Shown here: piece after piece, positions 24,465-33,351 of the stretch
How positions within the stretch are numbered: position 1 is the first letter of the stretch
How the letters are laid out: each line of letters starts with the position of its first letter
Source: Billgrantia desiderata
GTDB lineage: Bacteria; Pseudomonadota; Gammaproteobacteria; Pseudomonadales; Halomonadaceae
DNA length: 64,000 nt
Direction: 5' to 3'
Assembly (NCBI GenBank): GCA_011742915.1
Contig: JAAQTN010000024.1
Coordinates: forward strand, 1 to 64,000
The notes under the pieces: model-generated
The model's input: only the letters and a program-made list of their open reading frames with translations
What the model was told of the DNA's origin: nothing
Databases searched by the model: none
Translations under genes and position numbers: made by a program

Positions 24465-26225
24465 ATGCGCCGCCTTGTCCCGCTACTGTGGCCCTGCATA
24501 ACGCTGTCTCTGGTGCTGCTTCTGTGGCCGGCCATGGGCGTTGCCTCGACACCGGCGCTGGATCTCGACGAGGGCTGGGAATATCGCTGGGGAGACTCGC
24601 CGCAGCTGGCAGACGGCACACCCGCCTGGCTACGCGAAACCGCCCCTGAGGGCACTTGGCAAAGCATCGACTTTCCCTCCAACCCACCGGGGCGAGAAGG
24701 CAGACGTCATGCCTGGTTCAGGATCACCCTGCCGGCTGGCGAGTGGCGCGATCCGGTGCTGTACGTCTACAGCATCGACCTCATTGCCCAGGTCTTCCTG
24801 GACGACGTGCTGATCTATCAGCATGGCAGTTTCGACGAGCGCGGCGAGGGACCGTTCGTAGGCTGGCCCTGGCACATGATCAGCCTGCCGGAGGATTTCG
24901 CCGGCCGCCAGCTCTCCTTCCGGGTGTATTCCGACTACACCGATATCGGCCTGTGGGGCGAAGTTCGACTGATGGATCGCCCCGATCTGTTCACCATGAT
25001 ACTCCAGCGCTCGGCGACCGACCTGGCCGTCAGTGCCTTCTGCCTATTGCTCGCCCTGCTCGCCGCCGGCTTTGCCCTGGTGCAGCAGCGACGCCGAAAC
25101 TTCATCGGCATTGCGCTGTTCTCCTTCGCCACCGGTATCATGATCCTGGCCGAAACCCAGGCCAGCCAGTTCCTGCTGGCCAGGCCGCTGGCGTGGGACT
25201 ATATGGCTGCGGGTGGCTACTTTGCCCTGCCAGTGGGAATCGGGCTGCTACTGGAAACCTGGTTCTCCGGCCGGCAGAAGCGCTGGATTCGGTACCTGTG
25301 GCAATTCCACCTGGGTTATTGGTTGCTGGCAATCGGCCTGGCTCTCGCCGGCGTCGTCAATCTGTCCAGCACCTTTCCCGTCTACGATGTCCTGCTGGCC
25401 ATCAGCCTGCCGCTGCTGTTCACCCTGCTCATCGCCAGCCTCAAACGGCTCGGCGGAGAGCAACGCCTGATCATCGCCGCCTATGGCGTGTTCGGCTTGC
25501 TGCTCCTGCTGGACATGTCGGTCGCTCATGGTCTGCTGGCCTGGCAGCGCATTCCGGTCAGCCTGGGCGCGCTCCTGTTCAGCCTCGTCATCGTGGCCAT
25601 CTCGCTGCGCCACTACGCCCGTACCCAGCGTGAATTGGTCGTGCTCAACCAGCGCCTGGAAAAGGAGGTGGCGGAGCGGACCGGAGAGCTGCAGCAGATG
25701 GTCGAACGCTTTCGCATCTTCTCCTACCAGGATCCCCTGACAGGACTCAAGAACCGGCGCTACTTCAATGAGATGCTTGCCCGCGAGGCCGCCCTTGCCA
25801 AGCGCGGCACGCCTCTGACCTTGGCCATGCTCGATATCGACCATTTCAAACTCTTCAACGACCTGCACGGCCATGAAGCCGGGGATAGCGTCCTGGTCAC
25901 CACGGCCAGGCTGATCGGTGAGCATTTCCGCGAGGCGGATGTGGTCTGCCGCCTTGGTGGCGAGGAGTTCGTCATTCTCATGCCCTCGACGGCGGAAGGC
26001 CAGGCCAGAGAAGCCATCGAGCGCCTGCTCGAGGCGGTTCGCAGGCATCGTTTCGAGCATGGCGACAGCGCACTCGGACGTGTCGCCCTGTCCTGCGGGA
26101 TCGCCAGCTATCCGACCCATACCGACGATCCCTGCGCCTTGGTGCAACTGGCAGATACGGCGCTCTACCATGCCAAACGCAGCGGACGCGATCGCTGCGA
26201 AACGTATGCATCTACCGTCACTTGA
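24465..26225 (+). CDS. Diguanylate cyclase with periplasmic 7TMR-DISM sensor
   Basis: About 586 residues. A signal peptide (1-27) leads into a periplasmic jelly-roll 7TMR-DISM extracellular domain (about 30-175; aromatic residues and FLDDVLIYQHGSF), then seven membrane helices (about 180-390), a short coiled coil (RLEKEVAERTGELQQMVERF, about 405-425) and a GGDEF domain with the active-site motif GGEEF near residue 500. Synthesis of c-di-GMP is expected. No RxxD inhibitory site is visible five residues before the motif. A GTG nine codons upstream (24438) is an alternative start. Confidence 0.9.
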   Translation: MRRLVPLLWPCITLSLVLLLWPAMGVASTPALDLDEGWEYRWGDSPQLADGTPAWLRETAPEGTWQSIDFPSNPPGREGRRHAWFRITLPAGEWRDPVLYVYSIDLIAQVFLDDVLIYQHGSFDERGEGPFVGWPWHMISLPEDFAGRQLSFRVYSDYTDIGLWGEVRLMDRPDLFTMILQRSATDLAVSAFCLLLALLAAGFALVQQRRRNFIGIALFSFATGIMILAETQASQFLLARPLAWDYMAAGGYFALPVGIGLLLETWFSGRQKRWIRYLWQFHLGYWLLAIGLALAGVVNLSSTFPVYDVLLAISLPLLFTLLIASLKRLGGEQRLIIAAYGVFGLLLLLDMSVAHGLLAWQRIPVSLGALLFSLVIVAISLRHYARTQRELVVLNQRLEKEVAERTGELQQMVERFRIFSYQDPLTGLKNRRYFNEMLAREAALAKRGTPLTLAMLDIDHFKLFNDLHGHEAGDSVLVTTARLIGEHFREADVVCRLGGEEFVILMPSTAEGQAREAIERLLEAVRRHRFEHGDSALGRVALSCGIASYPTHTDDPCALVQLADTALYHAKRSGRDRCETYASTVT

Positions 26226-26927
26226 TCAGTCGAAGGCAGCCACTTCGTCGGGGCGCAGCTCGCGCCACTGCCCCGGGCCGAGCGAACCCAGCGTCAGCGG
26301 CCCCACACTCTCGCGGTGCAGTGCCGTGACGTGATTGCCGATAGCGGCGAACATGCGCTTGACCTGATGGTAGCGCCCTTCGTAAAGCGTCAGTTCGGCG
26401 TCACGATCGCTGCGCATGACGAGTTCCGCCGGCAGAGTCGGCTTCTCCTCGCCATCGAGCAGAAGCCCCTCCTCGAAGCGCGCGATGGCAGCTCTGAGTG
26501 CATCGCCCGTCAGCGGTTCGGCCAGAGTGGCACGATACACCTTGGCGCAGCGCCGGCGCGGCGACGTGACACGATGCGCCCACTGACCATCGTCCGTGAG
26601 CAGCACCAGGCCGGTCGTGTCGACATCGAGCCGCCCTACCGTCTGCAGTCGTTCGGCCTTGGGCAGCTCGATCAGATCCACGGCGCGTGGATAGAGTCCG
26701 CGCCGCGCGCTGCACTCCACCTCGGTGGGTTTGTGCAGCATCACATAGCGCAAACCGACCAGGGCAAGGGGCTTGCCGTCCCACTCCACCCTGTCGTCTT
26801 CGCCTACCTTCGTCGCGGCCTGCTTCGTCACTACCCCATTCAGCGTGACCTCACCGCGCTGCAGGGCCTTCTTGGCCAGGCTGCGCGTCAGCTCGGTGGT
26901 TTCCGCCAGAAAACGATCCAGGCGCAT
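26226..26927 (-). CDS. rsuA: 16S rRNA pseudouridine(516) synthase RsuA
   Basis: A 233-residue RsuA/RluB-family enzyme with an N-terminal S4 RNA-binding domain (MRLDRFLAETTELTRSLAKK) and the catalytic Asp in GRLDVDTTGLVLLT. The YRATL and GRYHQVKRMFAAIGN segments are typical of RsuA. Its stop directly abuts the stop of the diguanylate cyclase, with no intergenic base. It is translationally coupled (TGATG) to the omega-amidase gene upstream. Confidence 0.92.
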   Translation of the reverse strand: MRLDRFLAETTELTRSLAKKALQRGEVTLNGVVTKQAATKVGEDDRVEWDGKPLALVGLRYVMLHKPTEVECSARRGLYPRAVDLIELPKAERLQTVGRLDVDTTGLVLLTDDGQWAHRVTSPRRRCAKVYRATLAEPLTGDALRAAIARFEEGLLLDGEEKPTLPAELVMRSDRDAELTLYEGRYHQVKRMFAAIGNHVTALHRESVGPLTLGSLGPGQWRELRPDEVAAFD

Positions 26928-27742
26928 CAGAACCCGACCCCATCGGCCAGCGTGAAGTGGTCGGCGTCGCGCCAGGCGGGAAACTTCTCGCGGAAGGCCG
27001 CGAGATCGTCATGCGAGAGCGTGGCGGTCTTGATGAAGGTGGTTCCGTGGGGCTCATCGATGATCGCCTCGCCCTTGAAGTCCACCAGCATCGAGTCGCC
27101 GGCGTACTGCATGCCGTTGGCATCCTCGCCGACCCGGTTGACCCCGATGACCGGACACAGGTTCTCGATGGCACGGGCCTGCAGCAGAATTCGCCACGGG
27201 TGTCGCCGTGGTGCCGGCCAGTTGGCCACGCACAACAGCGCGTCGTATTCGAAGTGTTCGCCCGGGCCGGGGCTCTGGCGCAACCACACCGGAAAGCGCA
27301 GGTCGTAGCAGACGCTGAGCAAGATGCGAAATCCCTTGAGCGTGACGATGACCCTGTCGTGCCCCATGGAGTACCGCTCATGCTCACCGGCCATGCGGAA
27401 CAGGTGTCGCTTGTCGTAGGTGGCAAGACTGCCGTCCGGTCGCGCCCACACCAGGCGGTTGTAGTAGCGGCCGTCCTCGACGATCGCCACGCTGCCGGTG
27501 ACGACGCAGTCGCGCTTGCGGGCCTGCTCGGTCAACCAGGCCACGGCGCGACTTTCGGCCATGGATTCGGCCATTTCACGGGAGTTCATGGTGAAGCCGG
27601 TAGAGAACATCTCCGGCAGCACGATGAGATCGGTCTCTTCGCCGTCGAGCTCACCCAGCAGTTCGTCGAGCAGGCGGCAGTTCGCATCGGGGTCCTCCCA
27701 GCGCAGGTCGCACTGCACCAGGGTGGTACGCAAATCGCTCAT
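26927..27742 (-). CDS. yafV: Omega-amidase, nitrilase superfamily (YafV-like)
   Basis: A 271-residue carbon-nitrogen hydrolase. The Glu-Lys-Cys triad is visible: E44 in LPEMF, K111 in YDKRHLF and C145 in VCYDLRFP. The FSTGFTMN and AGEHERYSMG stretches point to the YafV/Nit2 omega-amidase branch, which removes the amide of alpha-ketoglutaramate or alpha-ketosuccinamate, a step linked to methionine salvage transamination. First gene of the pair with rsuA. Confidence 0.88.
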   Translation of the reverse strand: MSDLRTTLVQCDLRWEDPDANCRLLDELLGELDGEETDLIVLPEMFSTGFTMNSREMAESMAESRAVAWLTEQARKRDCVVTGSVAIVEDGRYYNRLVWARPDGSLATYDKRHLFRMAGEHERYSMGHDRVIVTLKGFRILLSVCYDLRFPVWLRQSPGPGEHFEYDALLCVANWPAPRRHPWRILLQARAIENLCPVIGVNRVGEDANGMQYAGDSMLVDFKGEAIIDEPHGTTFIKTATLSHDDLAAFREKFPAWRDADHFTLADGVGF

Positions 27743-27906
27743 GTTGGCTCCCTTGCTGTGTCTTGCCCGAGATTGAAGGTCCAGCCTACCCCAGGCGTTG
27801 CCGTGCGTCAGCCCGGATGCCGTTGCGGCAGTGGCTGCATCAGAGCATGGTGATCAATACCATAGCCTGCTAAGTTTAAGCCTTTCCACACTACAGAGAA
27901 TCGCAA

Positions 27907-28845
27907 ATGTCAGCGTTGCCCCTCACGGATCGTGAAGCCGCCAGAGGTGTCGGGTTCGGCCTGCTCGCCTATGTCATGTGGGGCTGCTTTCCTCTCTTCT
28001 TCGCCCTGTTCGAAGGCGTTCCCGCTTTTGAAGTGCTGATCCATCGCATCATCTGGTCTTGTCTGTTCCTGGTCGGGCTGGTGACACTGCTCAAGCGCTG
28101 GGGGCCGATTCGCAGGGCGCTGTCAGAGCCACGCCGCCTGGGCCGGGTGCTGGGCTGCGCCGTGCTGATAGCCACCAACTGGGGGCTGTACATCTATGCC
28201 GTCGAGACCCGCCAAGTGTTTCAGGCCAGTCTCGGCTATTTTCTCACGCCACTGGTCAACGTGGCGCTGGGCCTGCTGGTACTGCGCGAGGCCATGGCGG
28301 GACTGCAGCGAATTGCGGTGCTGCTGGCAGGCACGGCCATCGTCATCCAGCTCGTGCTGCTGGGTGAGCTGCCATGGATCAGCCTGACGCTGGCGTTGAC
28401 CTTCGGCACCTACGGCCTGCTACGCAAACAGGTACCGTTGGATGGGCTGTCCGGACTATTCGTCGAAACCCTGCTGCTGCTCCCGCTGGGGCTGATGGCC
28501 CTGGCCTGGCTCAGTGCTGCCGAACTCTCCCACTTCATGGACGGGCCACGGCTCACGCTGCTGTTGATCGCCAGCGGGGTGATCACTGCCCTCCCCCTGC
28601 TGGCCTTCGCCGGTGCGGCACGACGCCTGCGTCTGGCCACGCTGGGCTTCTTGATGTACCTGAACCCCACCATTCAGTTCTTCATCGCCCTGCTGGTGTT
28701 CCGCGAGCCCCTGTCGCTGGTGCAGTTGGGCACCTTCGGGCTGATCTGGGCCAGCCTGGCGCTCTACTCATGGTCGGCCTGGAACGACAGATCTCGCTCC
28801 ACTCTCGCGCCGGCCGGTGCACCGCAACAGAGCGAGAGGCTCTGA
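27907..28845 (+). CDS. rarD: EamA-family permease RarD
   Basis: A 312-residue drug/metabolite transporter with ten predicted membrane helices in two EamA halves. The motif GFGLLAYVMWGCFPLFF near the N-terminus, RIIWSC and the NWGLYIYAV segment are characteristic of RarD. The substrate is unknown in the family. The downstream oxidoreductase starts four bases after its stop, suggesting one transcript. Confidence 0.9.
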   Translation: MSALPLTDREAARGVGFGLLAYVMWGCFPLFFALFEGVPAFEVLIHRIIWSCLFLVGLVTLLKRWGPIRRALSEPRRLGRVLGCAVLIATNWGLYIYAVETRQVFQASLGYFLTPLVNVALGLLVLREAMAGLQRIAVLLAGTAIVIQLVLLGELPWISLTLALTFGTYGLLRKQVPLDGLSGLFVETLLLLPLGLMALAWLSAAELSHFMDGPRLTLLLIASGVITALPLLAFAGAARRLRLATLGFLMYLNPTIQFFIALLVFREPLSLVQLGTFGLIWASLALYSWSAWNDRSRSTLAPAGAPQQSERL

Positions 28846-28849
28846 TCCC

Positions 28850-29998
28850 ATGTCGGCGCTGCGAGGGGGTGGCCGGCCGCATATCGTCCTGATCGGTGCC
28901 GGCCATGCCCACCTCTACCTGATGCGCCATCGCCACCGGCTGGCCGATGCAGACATCACCATCGTCGATCCGGGCGCGTTCTGGTATTCCGGCATGGCCG
29001 CCGGCATGCTGGGCGGCGCGCATGATCCCGCGGAGATCCGCAGCGACCCGCGACGGCTCGCCCGGCAGTACGGTCTCGACAGCGTTCGAGGCCGCCTCGT
29101 AGGGCTGGACCGCGCCGGACGCCAGGCCCAGTTGGCGGATGGTCGCACGCTCGGCTATGACCTGATTTCCCTCAATCTGGGCTCTGGTGCGCCTACCCCC
29201 TCTGCCGCTTCCCACGGTCCCGGGGTATGGGCCGTCAAGCCCATTGCACAGCTCGTCGCTCTGCGACATTACCTGTCAAACGCCTTCGAACGAGGCGAGC
29301 GCCCCGCGCTGGTGGTGGTGGGCGGTGGCGCCAGCGGCGTGGAGCTGGCCTGCAACCTGCGCTCCCTGGCGACAAGGCATGCGGCGCAGATCGCCATCAC
29401 CCTGGTCTCCCGTTCACGCAAGCTGATCCCGACCGCTCCATCCGGCGCACGTCGTTGGCTGGAAGGTTATCTGCGTCGCATCGGCGTGGAGGTGCGAGTT
29501 GGCATGCGCGCCGTCTCGCAGCATCGGGACGGCCTGCTGATCGCGGCGGAGGACGCGACCATGGGCCAGGACGCCTTGCGGCTGCTGGAGTGCGGCCATG
29601 TCATCCACGCCAGTGGGCTGGCGCCGCCGGATGCGCTGGGAGGCCTGGGGCTGACACTCATTGACGGAAGGGGGCTGGCTCTGCACGACACCCTGCAGAG
29701 CGTGGACGACCCTGACGTGTTCGCTGCCGGCGACTGTGCCGCCCTGGTGGCGCACGCCTTGCCCCGGCTGGGCGTCTACGGCGTACGACAGGCACCGGTG
29801 CTGCTGGCCAATCTCGAAGCCCGGCTTCACGGGCGCCCGCTGCAGCGCTACCGCCCCCAGGCTCAGGCGCTGACGATTCTCGATCTGGGGCACGGCCAAG
29901 GCTTGGCCATCCGTGGCCGGCTGTGGTGGGCCGGCCGCAGCAGCCTGCTCTGGAAGCGCTGGCTGGACGATCGCTTCATGGCCGACTATCGCCAATGA
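28850..29998 (+). CDS. FAD-dependent NAD(P)H oxidoreductase, NDH-2-like
   Basis: A 382-residue pyridine-nucleotide-disulfide-type oxidoreductase. The N-terminal FAD dinucleotide motif is HIVLIGAGHAHLYLMRH, the second (NAD(P)H) motif is LVVVGGGASGVELACNL, and the FAD ribityl motif is DVFAAGDCAAL. The GAGHAHL start is that of the oxidoreductase also found fused to SelD in some bacteria and resembling type II NADH dehydrogenases. No C-terminal membrane helix is obvious beyond WWAGRSSLLWKRWLD, which may be amphipathic. Electron acceptor unknown. Probably co-transcribed with rarD. Confidence 0.82.
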   Translation: MSALRGGGRPHIVLIGAGHAHLYLMRHRHRLADADITIVDPGAFWYSGMAAGMLGGAHDPAEIRSDPRRLARQYGLDSVRGRLVGLDRAGRQAQLADGRTLGYDLISLNLGSGAPTPSAASHGPGVWAVKPIAQLVALRHYLSNAFERGERPALVVVGGGASGVELACNLRSLATRHAAQIAITLVSRSRKLIPTAPSGARRWLEGYLRRIGVEVRVGMRAVSQHRDGLLIAAEDATMGQDALRLLECGHVIHASGLAPPDALGGLGLTLIDGRGLALHDTLQSVDDPDVFAAGDCAALVAHALPRLGVYGVRQAPVLLANLEARLHGRPLQRYRPQAQALTILDLGHGQGLAIRGRLWWAGRSSLLWKRWLDDRFMADYRQ

Positions 29999-30023
29999 GC
30001 CTCGCTGCGTCGTCGCGGCCGAA

Positions 30024-31610
30024 TCAGGCGGCTTCCGGCTTGTAGCCTACGCGAAAACCACCCCAATGCTTGCCTTCGACGTAGATCGGCACGGAGAGGT
30101 CGTGCATGATTTCGCCGGTATCGCGCTTGTAGGTTTGCAGCAGCAACGTCTGCTCGTGGGTACCGCAGCGCTGCCCCGTCGCATCTTCGTAAATGCGCCG
30201 ATTGCGGCAGAACTTGAGATCGTGCTCGTAGTCACCCGTCGGCGGCCGACTGACGCTATCGTTGTGCGTCGGAATGTAGCCGCGACGGTCGATGCCGATG
30301 GCGTAGGCAACGCCCAGACGCTCGAGCAGCGGCTCCTGAATGGGCGGGAAATGCTCGTCGGTGTAATCGACGAAGCCGGTCACGTACTGCTGGGGGTTGG
30401 TGCCGGGAATGGGGGTGTAGGTCGCGTGGAACAGGGTTTGCTCGTCGAGTTCGCCCTTCTTGATGGCGGATTCGAGCAGCTTGCCGAGCTTGACCGCCGT
30501 TTCCCGGGCCGCTTCGAACACCTGCTGATGACGCCCTTCCAGGCGCTGCTGTGCCAGCGCCGCATCGACCCCCTCGGCGCCTGCCATGAGCGCTCGGGCC
30601 TGGCTGGCCAGCCCGTGCATGTCGCGATTGCCCTGCTCGGCATCTTCCTGCAGCGTGCCCAGGGTACCGGCCACCCGCTGCGAATGCTTGTTGGTGTCTT
30701 CCATCGCCACGGCAATGGAGCGAATCTCGCCCTCGACCTGATCGAAGTGCCCGGTCATCTCGGTGAGCTGCTCGCCCACCTTGCTCATCTCCTTGGCCCG
30801 CTCTCCCACCCGCTGCATCAGGTGGCCAATGGTATCGACCACACGATGACTGCTGTCGCCGATGTCGCCCACCAGGGCCTCGACGTTGCGGGTCGCGTCC
30901 GCCGTACGGCCGGCAAGCTGACGCACCTCGCCGGCCACCACGGCGAATCCGCGGCCGTGCTCACCGGCGCGGGCGGCCTCGATGGAGGCGTTGAGAGACA
31001 GCAGATTGGTCTGCTCGGCGATCTCTTCGATCAGGGAGGTGACATGGCGCACGCTGTCGGCCTTCTGACTCAGCACGTTGAGCAGTTCCAGGGCTTCCTC
31101 GGAACGCTCCGCCAGAGCCTGCATCTCTTCGATGACCTGGCTCAGCGACTCGCGGCTGACGTGGCTGGCATCGCGTGAACGGCTGGCCAGAGTGGCCACG
31201 TTGGCGGCGCTGGCGGCTACCTGCTCGATGGCCGAGGTGATCGCGGCCATGCTTGATGATGCTTCCCGGACCGTCTGCTCCTGGCGCTCGAGGCGATGGT
31301 CCATGCGGTCGGCATGGTGGGACACCTCGGCCGAAGCGATGGCCGTGGCGCTGGCCTGGCGGATCAGGCCATGGGCCATACGACGCAGCGAGAGGTAATC
31401 ACGGGTGGTTGGAAGCCAGCCACGGATAGCGGCCAGCGAATTCGCATCGGCACGGTAAACTGCAGCTGCCCCGCTCAGCGCCAACAGCATACCTGCCAGC
31501 AGTCCCAGACCCAGAGCTGGCCAGGCCTGCCAACCCGCACCGCTGAGGGTGACGAGAAAGAATCCACCGGCAAGCGAAACGACAGCCAGTAGAAGCATCA
31601 GAATACGCAT
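30024..31610 (-). CDS. Methyl-accepting chemotaxis protein with C-terminal sensor domain
   Basis: A 528-residue receptor. Two hydrophobic helices form a hairpin at the N-terminus (about 2-20 and 29-50) with almost no periplasmic loop. A coiled-coil signalling domain follows (about 100-370) containing the hairpin tip [39 protein letters not shown]. The C-terminal 150 residues (about 375-528) are not part of a canonical receptor and look like a cytoplasmic Cache/PAS-like ligand domain with conserved [13 protein letters not shown] and [11 protein letters not shown]. Sensing is thus predicted to be cytoplasmic and downstream of the signalling tip. Confidence 0.88.
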   Translation of the reverse strand: MRILMLLLAVVSLAGGFFLVTLSGAGWQAWPALGLGLLAGMLLALSGAAAVYRADANSLAAIRGWLPTTRDYLSLRRMAHGLIRQASATAIASAEVSHHADRMDHRLERQEQTVREASSSMAAITSAIEQVAASAANVATLASRSRDASHVSRESLSQVIEEMQALAERSEEALELLNVLSQKADSVRHVTSLIEEIAEQTNLLSLNASIEAARAGEHGRGFAVVAGEVRQLAGRTADATRNVEALVGDIGDSSHRVVDTIGHLMQRVGERAKEMSKVGEQLTEMTGHFDQVEGEIRSIAVAMEDTNKHSQRVAGTLGTLQEDAEQGNRDMHGLASQARALMAGAEGVDAALAQQRLEGRHQQVFEAARETAVKLGKLLESAIKKGELDEQTLFHATYTPIPGTNPQQYVTGFVDYTDEHFPPIQEPLLERLGVAYAIGIDRRGYIPTHNDSVSRPPTGDYEHDLKFCRNRRIYEDATGQRCGTHEQTLLLQTYKRDTGEIMHDLSVPIYVEGKHWGGFRVGYKPEAA

Positions 31611-31770
31611 GACGTCTCGTCTCTTTGTTATTGGAGGTGATGAGAGATTAACGCCATGTAAGTGGCATGCACATCACCACTTTGGCCTGACATACCAAAG
31701 CACGACTCAAGCCGCGCATCTTGCGGCCGATAGGAAAGGGATTGGACTGCGCTCCGAGTCGGCAGATGCA

Positions 31771-31792
31771 GGCCGCCCACGCAAGGGCGGCC
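31771..31792. other. GC-rich hairpin downstream of metY
   Basis: GGCCGCCC (31771-31778), 6-nt loop, GGGCGGCC (31785-31792), eight bases past the metY stop. There is no U-run on the minus strand, so it may stabilise the 3' end rather than terminate strongly. Confidence 0.5.
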
Positions 31793-31799
31793 CTTGGCA

Positions 31800-33074
31800 T
31801 CAGCGCTGGCTGGCGGCCAATGCCTGTTCCAGGTCGGCGATGATATCGTCGACGTGCTCGATACCGATGGAGAGCCGCACCATGTCCGGTGTCACGCCGG
31901 CCGCGGCCAGCTCCTCGTCGCTCAACTGGCGATGGGTGGTCGACGCCGGAATCGAAGAGCAGGTCTTGGCATCGCCGATGTTGACCAGGCGCAGGATCAT
32001 GCCCAGCGCATCGTAGAAGCGTGCCCCCGCCTCGCGGCCGCCCTGGATGCCGAAGCTCAAGATGCCCGAGGCCCTGCCACCCATGTAGCGCTGCGCGAGC
32101 TGATGGTCCTTGTGGCCGGGCAGGCCGGCATACTGCACCCAGGTCACCGCGTCGTGCGCTTCAAGGTACTCGGCCACTTTCAGTGCATTGTCGCAGATAC
32201 GCTCGATACGCAGCGCGAGGGTCTCCAGCCCCTGCAGCAGATTCCAGGCCGCCTGAGCCGAGAGCGCAGCGCCCATGTTGCGTAGCGGCACGACCCGGGC
32301 CCGGGCGATGAAGGCAGCCTCGCCGACGTCGCGGGTATAACACACGCCGTGGTAGGAGACGTCCGGCTCGTTGAGCAGCGGGAATCGCTGCGGATGGTCG
32401 GCCCAGGGAAACCTGCCCGAATCGACGATGACGCCGCCGACCGTGGTGCCGTGCCCGCCGATGTACTTGGTGGCCGAGTGAATGACGATGTCGGCGCCAT
32501 GCTCGATGGGCCGCCACAGGAAGGGTGTCGGTACGGTGTTGTCGACGATCACCGGCACGCCATGCCGGTGGGCGACCTCGGCCAGCCTGGCCATGTCGAC
32601 CACGCTGCCGGACGGGTTGCCGACACTCTCGCAGAACACCGCCTTGGTGCGCGCATCGATCAGCGACTCGATTCCGTCGATGTCGTCCTTGTCGGCGAAG
32701 CGTACCTCGATTCCCTGACGCGGCAGAGTATGGGCGAACAGGTTGTAGGTGCCGCCGTAGAGTTCGCTGATGGAGACGATGTTGTCGCCGGCCTCGGCGA
32801 TGGTCTGGATCGCATAGGTGATCGCCGCCATGCCGGATGCCACGGCCAGGCCGGCGATGCCGCCTTCCAGTGCGGCGACGCGCTGCTCCAGCACCGCGCA
32901 GGTGGGATTCATGATGCGCGAGTAGATGTTGCCCTCGACCTTGAGATCGAAGAGGTCGGCGGCGTGCTGGGCACTGTCGAAGGAGAATGAGGTGGTCTGG
33001 TGGATCGGCACCGCCACGGCGTGCTGGTCGTCGGGAGCGTAGCCGTGGTGCAGGGCAATGGTTTCGGGCTTCAT
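31800..33074 (-). CDS. metY: O-acetylhomoserine aminocarboxypropyltransferase (sulfhydrylase)
   Basis: A 424-residue PLP enzyme of the Cys/Met metabolism family, which makes homocysteine from O-acetylhomoserine and sulfide. The PLP-lysine motif HSATKYIGGHGT, SRIMNPT and ESVGNPSGSVVD are present; the length (about 425) and C-terminal CSSIPASTTHRQL identify MetY rather than the shorter MetB/MetC. A leader with three consecutive hairpins lies upstream. A SulP-type transporter is divergent to it. Confidence 0.93.
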   Translation of the reverse strand: MKPETIALHHGYAPDDQHAVAVPIHQTTSFSFDSAQHAADLFDLKVEGNIYSRIMNPTCAVLEQRVAALEGGIAGLAVASGMAAITYAIQTIAEAGDNIVSISELYGGTYNLFAHTLPRQGIEVRFADKDDIDGIESLIDARTKAVFCESVGNPSGSVVDMARLAEVAHRHGVPVIVDNTVPTPFLWRPIEHGADIVIHSATKYIGGHGTTVGGVIVDSGRFPWADHPQRFPLLNEPDVSYHGVCYTRDVGEAAFIARARVVPLRNMGAALSAQAAWNLLQGLETLALRIERICDNALKVAEYLEAHDAVTWVQYAGLPGHKDHQLAQRYMGGRASGILSFGIQGGREAGARFYDALGMILRLVNIGDAKTCSSIPASTTHRQLSDEELAAAGVTPDMVRLSIGIEHVDDIIADLEQALAASQR

Positions 33075-33123
33075 GGCGTGTCCTGATTGTGGGAAACGCT
33101 GAACAGGTGCGCGAACGAATCAC

Positions 33124-33191
33124 GGCGCTGCACGGTGCGCCTTGCGACCCACAGGGATGTGGGAAGTGCGTTGGTTCGTCGGGAACGAACC
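33124..33191 (-). promoter_or_regulatory. Structured leader of metY: three consecutive hairpins
   Basis: Perfect stems are formed by GGCGC/GCGCC (33124-33141), CCCACA/TGTGGG (33148-33163) and GGTTCG/CGAACC (33173-33191), lying about 50-115 bases upstream of the metY ATG. They do not match the SAM-I or SAM-II riboswitch consensus as far as can be judged by eye. A regulatory role is possible but unproven. Confidence 0.35.
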
Positions 33192-33351
33192 TAGCCGATT
33201 CATTTCGCTCGTCGATTTGTTCAGCCTTTCCTGAGTTAGTATGAGTGGTCTTGCTGAGTACGTTGTTTCACCTGATGCTAACCAAGACTCAACCCCACCA
33301 CCAATATCGTTTAGTCTGGTTAGCCCATTCCCCTGACGACCAAGAGACGGG

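Noticed and set aside
29913..31178. 421-residue plus-strand ORF
   Set aside because: Antisense to the chemoreceptor gene, starting inside the oxidoreductase gene; no supporting signals.
33075..33351. SAM-I or SAM-II riboswitch upstream of metY
   Set aside because: Hairpins are present, but the conserved SAM riboswitch core and SAM-II pseudoknot sequences are not.
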